DNA from: Acidimicrobiia bacterium
Lineage (GTDB): Bacteria; Actinomycetota; Acidimicrobiia; IMCC26256; PALSA-555
Reading direction: 5' to 3'
Assembly: GCA_022865365.1 (NCBI GenBank)
Contig: JALHSW010000415.1
Coordinates: 1 to 23,146, forward strand
Length of the DNA: 23,146 bases
Part shown: positions 6,394-13,366 of the stretch, in pieces
Layout: each line of letters opens with the position of its first letter
Numbering within the stretch: position 1 is the first letter of the stretch
The notes under the pieces: model-generated
Seen by the model: the letters and a program-made list of their open reading frames with translations, nothing else
Database searches by the model: none
Told to the model about the DNA's origin: nothing
Made by a program: the position numbers and the translations under genes

Positions 6394-8841
6394 ATGCAAC
6401 GTCCGTCGGGTGCACCCGCGGCTCGAGTGAGCACGCGCGAGGCCTACGACCTCGTCGGTGTCCCCCTCGACGAGCTCGTCGAGGAAGCCGCGCTCCTGCG
6501 CGACCTCGGCCACGGGAACCGGGTGACGTTCTCACCGAAGGTCTTCATCCCACTCACCATGCTGTGCCGCGACCGCTGCGGCTACTGCACGTTCGCGAAA
6601 CCACCGGCCCGGCTCGAGAGCCCCTATCTCTCCATCGACGAGGTGCTCACGATCGCGCGACACGGTGCGGCGATGGGATGCCACGAGGCGCTGTTCACCC
6701 TCGGCGAGGCACCCGAGGCGCGGTACCCCGCTGCCGCTGAGTGGCTCGCCGCGACCGGTCACGATTCGACGGTCGCCTACGTCGAAGCCGCCGCGCGTGC
6801 GGTGCTCAACGAGACCGGGCTGCTCCCCCATGCCAATGCGGGCGCGCTCTCGGGAGCCGAGCTCGAGCGTCTGCGCGCCGTCAGTCCTTCCCAGGGGATG
6901 ATGGTCGAGACGCTCGCCGCTCGACTCGGCGAGCCAGGGGGCCCGCACCACGGTGCACCCGACAAGACGCCGGAGCGGCGTCTCGCCACCCTCGACGCTG
7001 CGGGCGTCGCGCGGGTGCCGTTCACCACCGGAGTCCTGGTGGGGATCGGTGAGACACGCGCCGAGCGAATCGACGCCCTGCTCGCGATCGCAACCAGCCA
7101 CGCGCGTCACGGTCATGTGCAAGAGGTGATCGTGCAGAACTTCCTCCCGAAGCCGGGGACGGCGATGCACCGCGATGACCCGTGCGACCCAGACGAGTTC
7201 CTGTGGACGATCGCGGCCGCTCGGGTGGTGCTCGGACCGTCGATGCATCTGCAGGCACCGCCGAACCTCAGCGACGATCTCGGCGCACTCTTGGCCGCCG
7301 GGATCGACGACTGGGGCGGCGTATCGGCCGTCACGCCCGATCACGTGAACCCCGAGCGCCCGTGGCCGGCGCTCGAGCTGCTACGCATCGCAACCGAGGC
7401 TGCTGGCAAGGTCCTCGCGCCCCGCCTCACCGTCTACCCCGAGTACGTGGCCGACGCCGAGACGTGGCTGCACGCCGACGTTCGCACCGCGGTTCTCGCG
7501 GCTTCCGACTCCGAGGGTCTTGCACGCGACAGCTCATGGGTGTCCGGCAGCAATGCCCACCCGCCCTCGCTGCTCCCACCCGTCGTTCCTGCGCGCGCGG
7601 GCGGAGCGGTGGGCGAGGTGCTCGACGGCGTCGTCGCGGGAGAAGAGGTCGGCATCGACGAGATCGTGACCTTGCTCGGCGCGCGCGGCCCCGAGGTATC
7701 ACGCATCGCGGAGGTCGCCGACGACCTGCGCCGCGCGACCGCCGGCGACGTCGTCACGTTCGTACGGAATCGCAACATCAACTACACCAATGTGTGCACC
7801 TTCAAGTGCAGGTTCTGCGCGTTCTCGAAGGGTCCACTGTCGCTCAACCTGCGCGGCGCGCCGTACCTGCTCGACGTCGAGGAGATCCAACGACGCGTCG
7901 TCGAGGCGGTCGACCATGGTGCGACCGAAGTCTGCCTGCAGGGCGGGATCCATCCTGATTTCGACGGCGACTACTACGTCGGCGTCGCCCGGGCCGTGAA
8001 GGAGGTGGCGCCCCAGATCCACCTCCACGGGTTCACCGCGCTCGAGGTAACCGAGGGCGCTCGCCGTCTCGACATGCCACTCCAGGACTACCTGCGCACG
8101 CTGCAGGAGGCCGGACTGTCCACGCTTCCCGGAACGGCGGCCGAGATCCTCGACGACGAGGTGCGGGCGATCATCTGCCCCGACAAGGTCACGACCGACG
8201 AATGGCTGGAAGCGCATCGCCTCGCGCACGAGATCGGTCTGCGCTCGAACATCACGATCATGTTCGGCACCGTCGAGCGGCCCGTGCACGTAGCCCGCCA
8301 TCTCGTGCGCACCCGCGACCTCCAGAAGGTCACGGGCGGCTTCACCGAGTTCGTCCCGCTCCCGTTCGTGCACATGGCCACCCCACTCTCGCTCCAGGGA
8401 CGGTCGCGCCACGGCCCCACCTTCCGCGAGGTGCTGCTCATGCACTCGGTCGGTCGGATCGCGTATCGCGGCTGGATCGACAACATTCAGGCCTCGTGGG
8501 TGAAGGTCGGAGCCGAGGGCGCCCGCCAGCTCCTCCTGGCCGGCTGCAACGACCTCGGCGGCACGCTCATGGACGAGAACATCTCGCGTGCCGCCGGCGC
8601 CGATCACGGCCAGGAGCTCGAAGAGGACGACTTCCGAGCGATCGCGACGTCGGCCGGCCGTCCCCTCGCCCAGCGCACCACGCTCTACGGACGCGTCACC
8701 ACGGTCGGACGGCGCCTGCGTCCCTCCCATCCGAGCGCAGGCGATCTGGCCCATCCGAGTGCAGGCGATCTGGCGCCGGGCGACCTCGCTGTCGGCGATG
8801 CGGTTCCGGTCACGATCCGCACAACTGCGCCCGTCGCGTGA
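6394..8841 (+). CDS. fbiC: FO synthase FbiC (CofG-CofH fusion)
   Basis: Makes the deazaflavin FO (7,8-didemethyl-8-hydroxy-5-deazariboflavin), the chromophore of coenzyme F420, from tyrosine and 5-amino-6-ribitylaminouracil. The 815 residues hold two radical-SAM modules. The CofG half has the [4Fe-4S] cluster cysteines Cys58, Cys62 and Cys65 (CRDRCGYC). The CofH half has Cys468, Cys472 and Cys475 (CTFKCRFC) in NINYTNVCTFKCRFCAFSK. The single-chain fusion is the actinobacterial form; methanogens use two proteins. Each turnover of the two modules releases 5'-deoxyadenosine. The ATG has no ribosome site but follows a TANNNT box by 6 nt. The C-terminal tail carries two copies of HPSAGDLA (779-794), encoded by a 24-bp tandem repeat. 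The last codons overlap the next gene (GTGA), indicating coupling to the PfkB kinase. Confidence 0.97.
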   Translation: MQRPSGAPAARVSTREAYDLVGVPLDELVEEAALLRDLGHGNRVTFSPKVFIPLTMLCRDRCGYCTFAKPPARLESPYLSIDEVLTIARHGAAMGCHEALFTLGEAPEARYPAAAEWLAATGHDSTVAYVEAAARAVLNETGLLPHANAGALSGAELERLRAVSPSQGMMVETLAARLGEPGGPHHGAPDKTPERRLATLDAAGVARVPFTTGVLVGIGETRAERIDALLAIATSHARHGHVQEVIVQNFLPKPGTAMHRDDPCDPDEFLWTIAAARVVLGPSMHLQAPPNLSDDLGALLAAGIDDWGGVSAVTPDHVNPERPWPALELLRIATEAAGKVLAPRLTVYPEYVADAETWLHADVRTAVLAASDSEGLARDSSWVSGSNAHPPSLLPPVVPARAGGAVGEVLDGVVAGEEVGIDEIVTLLGARGPEVSRIAEVADDLRRATAGDVVTFVRNRNINYTNVCTFKCRFCAFSKGPLSLNLRGAPYLLDVEEIQRRVVEAVDHGATEVCLQGGIHPDFDGDYYVGVARAVKEVAPQIHLHGFTALEVTEGARRLDMPLQDYLRTLQEAGLSTLPGTAAEILDDEVRAIICPDKVTTDEWLEAHRLAHEIGLRSNITIMFGTVERPVHVARHLVRTRDLQKVTGGFTEFVPLPFVHMATPLSLQGRSRHGPTFREVLLMHSVGRIAYRGWIDNIQASWVKVGAEGARQLLLAGCNDLGGTLMDENISRAAGADHGQELEEDDFRAIATSAGRPLAQRTTLYGRVTTVGRRLRPSHPSAGDLAHPSAGDLAPGDLAVGDAVPVTIRTTAPVA
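8726..8773 (+). repeat. 24-bp tandem duplication in the fbiC tail
   Basis: Units 8726-8749 and 8750-8773 differ at one base (C at 8736, T at 8760). They encode two copies of HPSAGDLA in frame, followed by a degenerate third PGDLAVGD. The segment follows the catalytic CofH domain and looks like a flexible linker or tail, so length variation is likely tolerated. Confidence 0.9.
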
Positions 8842-9857
8842 GCACCGCTGGAGCCGGTCGAGGGGCGGGCGCGTCCGTCGACGTGATCGGCATCGGCAAC
8901 GCACTCGTCGACGTCCTCAGTCACGAGACCGAGGCGTTCCTCGAAACCTACGAGCTCGTGAAGGGCTCCATGGCGTTGATCGACTCCGAGCGCGCGCACT
9001 CGCTGTATGACGAGATGGGGCCTGCCATCGAGATCTCGGGGGGTTCAGCCGCCAACACGATGGTCGGCATCACCTCGTTCGGCGGTTCCGCCGACTTCGT
9101 CGGTCGAGTTCGTGACGACCAGCTGGGGACCGTCTTCGCACACGACATCCGCGCCGCCGGCGTCGGCTTCGCGACGCCGCCGGCATCACGCGGCGCTTCT
9201 ACGGGACGGTGCCTGATCCTGGTCACCCCCGACGCGGAGCGAACGCTCAACACGTTCCTGGGCGCCGCGTCGGAGATCGGCCCGGAGGACGTCGAGCCCG
9301 CGGCGATCGGCGCCGCGCAGATCACGTACCTCGAGGGATACCTCTTCGATCAGCCAAAGGCCAAGGAGGCATTTCGACGCGCCGCGGCATTGGCGCATGA
9401 CGCCGACCGGCGCGTCGCACTAACTCTGTCCGACGGCTTTTGCGTGGAGCGCCACCGCGACGACTTCGTCGCACTGGTCGAGAACCAGATCGACATCCTG
9501 TTCGCGAACGAGAACGAGATCTGCACGCTCTATGACGTCGGCGACTTCGATGCCGCACTCCAGAACGTGCTGCACCACTGCGAGATTGCGGCACTCACGC
9601 GCAGCGCGCGGGGCTCCGTCGTGGTGAGCGGCAGCGACGTCCACGTGATCGACGCGCACCCTGTACCCGGCGGGGTCTTCGACACCACCGGGGCCGGTGA
9701 TCTGTACGCGGCAGGGTTCCTCTACGGCTTCACGCACGGCTACGACCTCGGCCGGTGCGGTCAGCTCGGAGCGCTCGCCGCGGCCGAGGTGATCTCACAT
9801 CTCGGCGCGCGCCCCGAGACGTCGCTCGCGACCCTGGCGGGGTCGCTGCTCTCGTGA
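8838..9857 (+). CDS. PfkB-family carbohydrate/nucleoside kinase, adenosine-kinase-like
   Basis: A 339-aa ribokinase-fold kinase. The N-terminal VDVIGIGNALVDVL strand, the substrate-binding GGSAANT (68-74) and the C-terminal signature DTTGAGD (282-288) with catalytic-base Asp288 are all present. The overall arrangement, including EAFLETYELVKGSM near the N terminus and the GRCLILVTPDAERTLNTFLG segment, resembles bacterial adenosine kinases, but substrate assignment from sequence alone is uncertain (fructokinase or ribokinase activity is possible). The start chosen is GTG at 8838, which overlaps the fbiC stop as GTGA; homology begins about 15 residues later. It overlaps the LOG gene downstream in the same way. 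Translational coupling of fbiC, kinase and LOG points to one message. Confidence 0.88.
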   Translation: MSTAGAGRGAGASVDVIGIGNALVDVLSHETEAFLETYELVKGSMALIDSERAHSLYDEMGPAIEISGGSAANTMVGITSFGGSADFVGRVRDDQLGTVFAHDIRAAGVGFATPPASRGASTGRCLILVTPDAERTLNTFLGAASEIGPEDVEPAAIGAAQITYLEGYLFDQPKAKEAFRRAAALAHDADRRVALTLSDGFCVERHRDDFVALVENQIDILFANENEICTLYDVGDFDAALQNVLHHCEIAALTRSARGSVVVSGSDVHVIDAHPVPGGVFDTTGAGDLYAAGFLYGFTHGYDLGRCGQLGALAAAEVISHLGARPETSLATLAGSLLS

Positions 9858-10897
9858 AGCTCCCCCGCTACCGGACCGGCGATTTTGAGCTCGATCGCGC
9901 GATCCAAGACCTGCTCGAACAAGCTGGCGCCACCCACGACGCCGATCTCGTCTTCGAGCTCGTCGTGTCGGCGCTCCGCCTCGCCCGGGACCACGCCGAC
10001 CGCGGCAACCTCAAGATTGCGAACGCTTCACTCAAGGAGATGCGGTACGCGTTCCACGTGTTCGAGCCGTACCGTGCTGAGCGCAAGGTCGCGATCTTCG
10101 GGTCGGCTCGCACACTTCCCGACGACCCGCTGTACCACCAGGCCCGTCGCTTCGCCGCCGCGATCGCTGAACGCGACTGGATGGTGATCACCGGCGCCGG
10201 TCCCGGGATCATGGAAGCCGGCATCGAGGGCGCAGGGCCTGACAACGCCTTCGGGGTGAGCATCCGGCTACCGTTCGAGGCGGTCACGAGCGGCTTCATC
10301 GCAGACGATCCCAAGCTCATCAACTTTCGGTACTTCTTCACGCGCAAGCTGTCGTTCATCAAGGAAGCGGATGCGTTCGTCCTGCTGCCCGGCGGCTACG
10401 GCACGCTCGACGAAGCCTTCGAGCTCCTCACCTTGGTGCAGACCGGAAAGGCGCAGCCCGGCCCCATCGTCATGCTCGACGTTCCGGGCGGCACGTACTG
10501 GGAGTCGTGGAGCGAGTTCGTGCGCACCGAGCTCACCGCACGCGGGTACACGTCGGAGCACGACCTGTGCCTCGTGAAGGTGACGGACGACGTCGACGTC
10601 GCGGTCGACGAGGTGACCGGCTTCTTCACCAACTACGACTCACAGCGCTTCGTCGACGGGCGGCTCGTGTTACGGCTCCGGCGCGCCCCGGACGACGCCG
10701 ACCTCGCGCGACTCACCGAGGAGTTCTCCGACATCGTCGCTCGCGGGCAGATCGAGCGGGTCGAGGCCGCTCCGGCCGAGGTCGCCGACGATGACCACGT
10801 CGATCTGGAGCGGGTGGCGTTCTGGTTCGATCGACACGGCTGGCCCCGCCTGCGCGAGCTCATCGACCGCCTCAACGGCCACATTCCGCACCCCTGA
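9854..10897 (+). CDS. LOG-family (TIGR00730-like) phosphoribohydrolase
   Basis: A 347-aa Rossmann-fold protein with the LOG signature PGGYGTLDE (179-187) and the nucleotide-binding AIFGSAR (80-86) and TGAGPGIMEAG segments. LOG enzymes cleave nucleoside 5'-monophosphates to base and ribose 5-phosphate; in plants and some actinobacteria they release active cytokinins, while in many bacteria the role is nucleotide degradation. Older annotations call such proteins lysine decarboxylases, which is wrong for this family. An N-terminal helical region of about 75 residues and a C-terminal region of about 100 residues extend beyond the usual 190-aa core. GTG at 9854 overlaps the kinase stop as GTGA. 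A kinase forming AMP next to an enzyme that can split it is a plausible pair; the true substrate is not known. Confidence 0.88.
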   Translation: MKLPRYRTGDFELDRAIQDLLEQAGATHDADLVFELVVSALRLARDHADRGNLKIANASLKEMRYAFHVFEPYRAERKVAIFGSARTLPDDPLYHQARRFAAAIAERDWMVITGAGPGIMEAGIEGAGPDNAFGVSIRLPFEAVTSGFIADDPKLINFRYFFTRKLSFIKEADAFVLLPGGYGTLDEAFELLTLVQTGKAQPGPIVMLDVPGGTYWESWSEFVRTELTARGYTSEHDLCLVKVTDDVDVAVDEVTGFFTNYDSQRFVDGRLVLRLRRAPDDADLARLTEEFSDIVARGQIERVEAAPAEVADDDHVDLERVAFWFDRHGWPRLRELIDRLNGHIPHP

Positions 10898-10919
10898 ACG
10901 GCACCCCGGAACGGTCGCA

Positions 10920-11114
10920 CTAGTCCTCGGAGGTGCCGCCCAGGGCATGGATGGCCCGCTCGACTGCCCGGCGGGCCTTCAGGATCTGACGCTCTTGGGC
11001 CGCCGAATCGGCGTCGCCGTCTTCGGCCGCCGCCCGCAGCCGGTCGTAGGCGAGGTCGCGCAGGCGCTCCTCGACCGACGCGAGCTGGGCGATCAGGTCA
11101 TCGAAGCCGGTCAT
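10920..11114 (-). CDS. Small acidic coiled-coil protein downstream of glcF
   Basis: A 64-aa protein beginning MTGFDDLIAQL. It is nearly all helical with heptad-like leucine/alanine spacing and alternating charges (VEERLRDLAYDRLRAAAE), suggesting a coiled coil or helical hairpin. It has no cysteines or membrane segment. The ATG at 11114 is preceded by GGAGG with about 5 nt spacing, a good ribosome site; an in-frame GTG at 11126 is a weaker start. It lies 24 nt after the glcF stop, so it is probably the last gene of the glcDEF operon. I do not recognise a family. Confidence 0.7.
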   Translation of the reverse strand: MTGFDDLIAQLASVEERLRDLAYDRLRAAAEDGDADSAAQERQILKARRAVERAIHALGGTSED

Positions 11115-11128
11115 CGGTTCCTCCACAC

Positions 11129-11162
11129 GTCGAATCCATCAGGGCGTCGAATCCATCAGGGC
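11129..11162. repeat. 17-bp perfect tandem duplication at the end of glcF
   Basis: GTCGAATCCATCAGGGC occurs at 11129-11145 and 11146-11162 without mismatch. The unit is not a multiple of three and spans the glcF stop codon, so one copy is read in a different frame and supplies the TGA. Perfect identity suggests a recent slippage event. Confidence 0.9.
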
Positions 11163-12326
11163 GTCGGCCAAGAGCTCGGCCGGGTGCCGCACGTCGAGCC
11201 CTGCGGCCCCCAGGTGCATGGCGCACCCCGGGTTGGCGGACGCGACGAGCACCGAGGCGTCACCGGCGGCGGCACGAATCGCCGCGACCTTTCGATCGCG
11301 AATCTCTCCAGCGAGGCGCGGCTGGGCGGCGGCATAGACACCGCCGGCACCGCAGCAGAGGCCGTCATCGTCGGTCCCGACGACGGCGTAGGCCCGGGCA
11401 AGCACCCCGTGCACGGCGTCCGCGGCGTGCTGAACGTGTTGAAGGTGGCAGGGGTCCTGGACCACGACGGACCGACCGCTCACGACCAGATCCAGCGGTG
11501 GTCGCGCCACGAGCCACTCGGAGAAGTCGCACACCCGAGCCGCGAACGCGGCTGCTTCGGGCGTCCCGAGCAGCGTGCCGTAGTCCTTCATCGCCGCACC
11601 GCACCCAGCGCTGTCGACGACGATCGGCTCGTCGCCCGGCAGGTGAACGATCACACGGCGCGCGAGCGCGCGAGCCTCGTCGGCCCGACCCGCGTGGAGG
11701 TGCAGCGCGCCACAGCAGCTCGCGCGCCGGTCGGACACCGCAGGGACCGCACCCGCGGCACGCATCACACGGAGCGCGTCGCGGTGCACATCACGCTGCC
11801 AAGCATTCATCACGCAGCCGGTGAAGAGGATGACGTCAGCATGGAGTGGCGCTGCGCCGGGCAGCGGTCGAAGCAGCGACGGGACGGAGATGCGCGACAC
11901 ACCGAAGCGCCGGGGAACGAGATGGAGGCGCTGGGCGGCCAGGAGGGGCCAGGTGAGGGTTTGCAGCAGCCACCGACGCGGGAGCACCACTCGGTACCCG
12001 AACCACTCGAGCACCCGCCGGATCGAGGAGTGACCGCGCGGATGGTCGCGGTACAGCGCTGCGCGCGCGCCCTCCATGAGCTGCCCGAACGGCACCCCCG
12101 AGGGACACGCGGCCTCGCACGCCCGACACTGCACGCATTCCTCCATCGCCGTCTCGAACTCGACACCGATTGCGGCGGCGTCGGACTGGACGGCCCGCAT
12201 CGCTGCGATGCGCCCACGGGGCGACGCGATCTCGAGCCCGGTCACGCGATACGTGGGACAGTGCGGGAGACACAGGCCGCACGCCACACACGCGACGAGC
12301 GCTTCGTCGTCGAGCCCCAACGTCAC
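11139..12326 (-). CDS. glcF: Glycolate oxidase iron-sulfur subunit GlcF
   Basis: The 395-aa iron-sulfur subunit passes electrons from the flavin subunits of glycolate oxidase to the respiratory chain. Two 4Fe-4S motifs are present near the N terminus: Cys13, Cys16, Cys19, Cys23 and Cys64, Cys67, Cys70, Cys74. Two cysteine-rich CCG domains follow (SCCGALHLHAG and LCCGAGG, each with an upstream GC or PC cysteine), as in GlcF and heterodisulfide-reductase-like proteins. The start is GTG at 12326, overlapping the glcE stop as GTGA. The C terminus ends ALMDSTP because a 17-bp tandem duplication places a stop there. A lactate-oxidase LldE-type role is possible for the family, but the GlcD-GlcE-GlcF order supports glycolate oxidase. 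Confidence 0.92.
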   Translation of the reverse strand: MTLGLDDEALVACVACGLCLPHCPTYRVTGLEIASPRGRIAAMRAVQSDAAAIGVEFETAMEECVQCRACEAACPSGVPFGQLMEGARAALYRDHPRGHSSIRRVLEWFGYRVVLPRRWLLQTLTWPLLAAQRLHLVPRRFGVSRISVPSLLRPLPGAAPLHADVILFTGCVMNAWQRDVHRDALRVMRAAGAVPAVSDRRASCCGALHLHAGRADEARALARRVIVHLPGDEPIVVDSAGCGAAMKDYGTLLGTPEAAAFAARVCDFSEWLVARPPLDLVVSGRSVVVQDPCHLQHVQHAADAVHGVLARAYAVVGTDDDGLCCGAGGVYAAAQPRLAGEIRDRKVAAIRAAAGDASVLVASANPGCAMHLGAAGLDVRHPAELLADALMDSTP

Positions 12327-13366
12327 GACGGCCGGACCTCACCGCGTACCTGAGATGGGGACTCCGGGATGGGCAACCGACCCGGTGCAAGCTTCCCCGT
12401 CGGATCGAACGCGCCCTTCACACGCGCCAGCAGGGCCGCGTTCGGGAGGTCGATCCCGAAGCCGTCGAGGCCCGGTGCACCCGCTTCCCGCAAGAGCCAA
12501 CCGCCGCACCGTTGCGCGTCGGCACGAGCGGCGCCGAACGCAGCCTCCGAGTCGGTCGCGACGTGGACCGTCCCCACGCCGATCTCGGCGACCCATCGGA
12601 CACCATTGGTGGCCTCGAGCGCGCGGGCCAGCTCGACGACGCGTCCGGGCGCGACCGATGCACGCCCGCGGTGTTCGCCGACCGGCCACGTGAACGGTTC
12701 CGCGGCTTCGAGCCCTGCCCCGGCCGCCTCCGTCTCGACGTCCGCGGGATGGCCTTCGAGTCGAACCCGCGTCACCGCGCCGTCCCACGCCACCGTCGCC
12801 GGACGCAGGAAGCGCGCTCGCACCGCGTCGGGAGCGTCGTCACTCACTCCCCACCACACGAAGGCCGGAACTGGGCGACAGCGCAGAATCAGGCGAGTCA
12901 GCACGCCGATGGTGCCCAACGACCCGACGAGGAGCCGCGGGATGTCGTAGCCGGTCACGTTCTTGACCGTTGGGCCACCGCCGCGCACGAGCCGGCCGTC
13001 GGCCGTCGCGAACCGGACTTCGAGCACCTGGTCGCGCAGCGGCCCGACGCGCGGGCGCCGCGGTCCCGAGAGGCCGCTGGCAATCGTGCCGCCGACCGTC
13101 GCGGTCGGGTCCCGGGGATCGAGCGCGCACTCCTGACCTGCTGTGGCCAGCACCTCGGTCAGCTCGGCGACCGTCGTGCCCGCGCCTACCGCTACGGTCA
13201 GATCGGCCGCGTCGTAGGTGACGACGCCGACCGGCGCTCGCACGACCGTGGCCTCCTCGGGTGGGAGCCCCCCGACCTCGCGGTGCGTCCCGCCCCCCGT
13301 CGGGTCGACGCGCGATGCTGCCCCGACCACGCGGGCCACCTCTTCCTCTGCCTGGATCAGATCCAC
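12323..13366 (-). CDS. glcE: Glycolate oxidase FAD-binding subunit GlcE
   Basis: A 347-aa PCMH-type FAD-binding subunit. The FAD contacts PTGGGTH and DPTATVGGTIASG are visible, followed by GPTVKNVTGYDIPRLLVGS and GTIGVLT, typical of GlcE. It is shorter than GlcD and lacks its C-terminal substrate domain, as expected for GlcE. The start is GTG at 13366 (VDLIQAEEE), with a GGGAGG ribosome site just before it and an overlap of 10 bp with glcD. A longer frame beginning at 13414 would read inside glcD and adds only an Arg/Ser-rich segment. Its TGA overlaps the glcF GTG. Confidence 0.9.
   Translation of the reverse strand: MDLIQAEEEVARVVGAASRVDPTGGGTHREVGGLPPEEATVVRAPVGVVTYDAADLTVAVGAGTTVAELTEVLATAGQECALDPRDPTATVGGTIASGLSGPRRPRVGPLRDQVLEVRFATADGRLVRGGGPTVKNVTGYDIPRLLVGSLGTIGVLTRLILRCRPVPAFVWWGVSDDAPDAVRARFLRPATVAWDGAVTRVRLEGHPADVETEAAGAGLEAAEPFTWPVGEHRGRASVAPGRVVELARALEATNGVRWVAEIGVGTVHVATDSEAAFGAARADAQRCGGWLLREAGAPGLDGFGIDLPNAALLARVKGAFDPTGKLAPGRLPIPESPSQVRGEVRPS

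Noticed and set aside
4634..6430. Long plus-strand open frame over the methyltransferase-Mug and pgl genes
   Set aside because: Arg/Pro/Ser-rich translation with no recognisable domain; the opposite-strand and pgl frames show clear motifs.
7699..8904. 401-aa antisense frame under fbiC
   Set aside because: Shadow of fbiC; no motif, and overlaps a certain gene completely.
10791..12353. 520-aa plus-strand frame over glcF
   Set aside because: Translation is low-complexity and has no domain; the GlcF frame has two perfect 4Fe-4S motifs.
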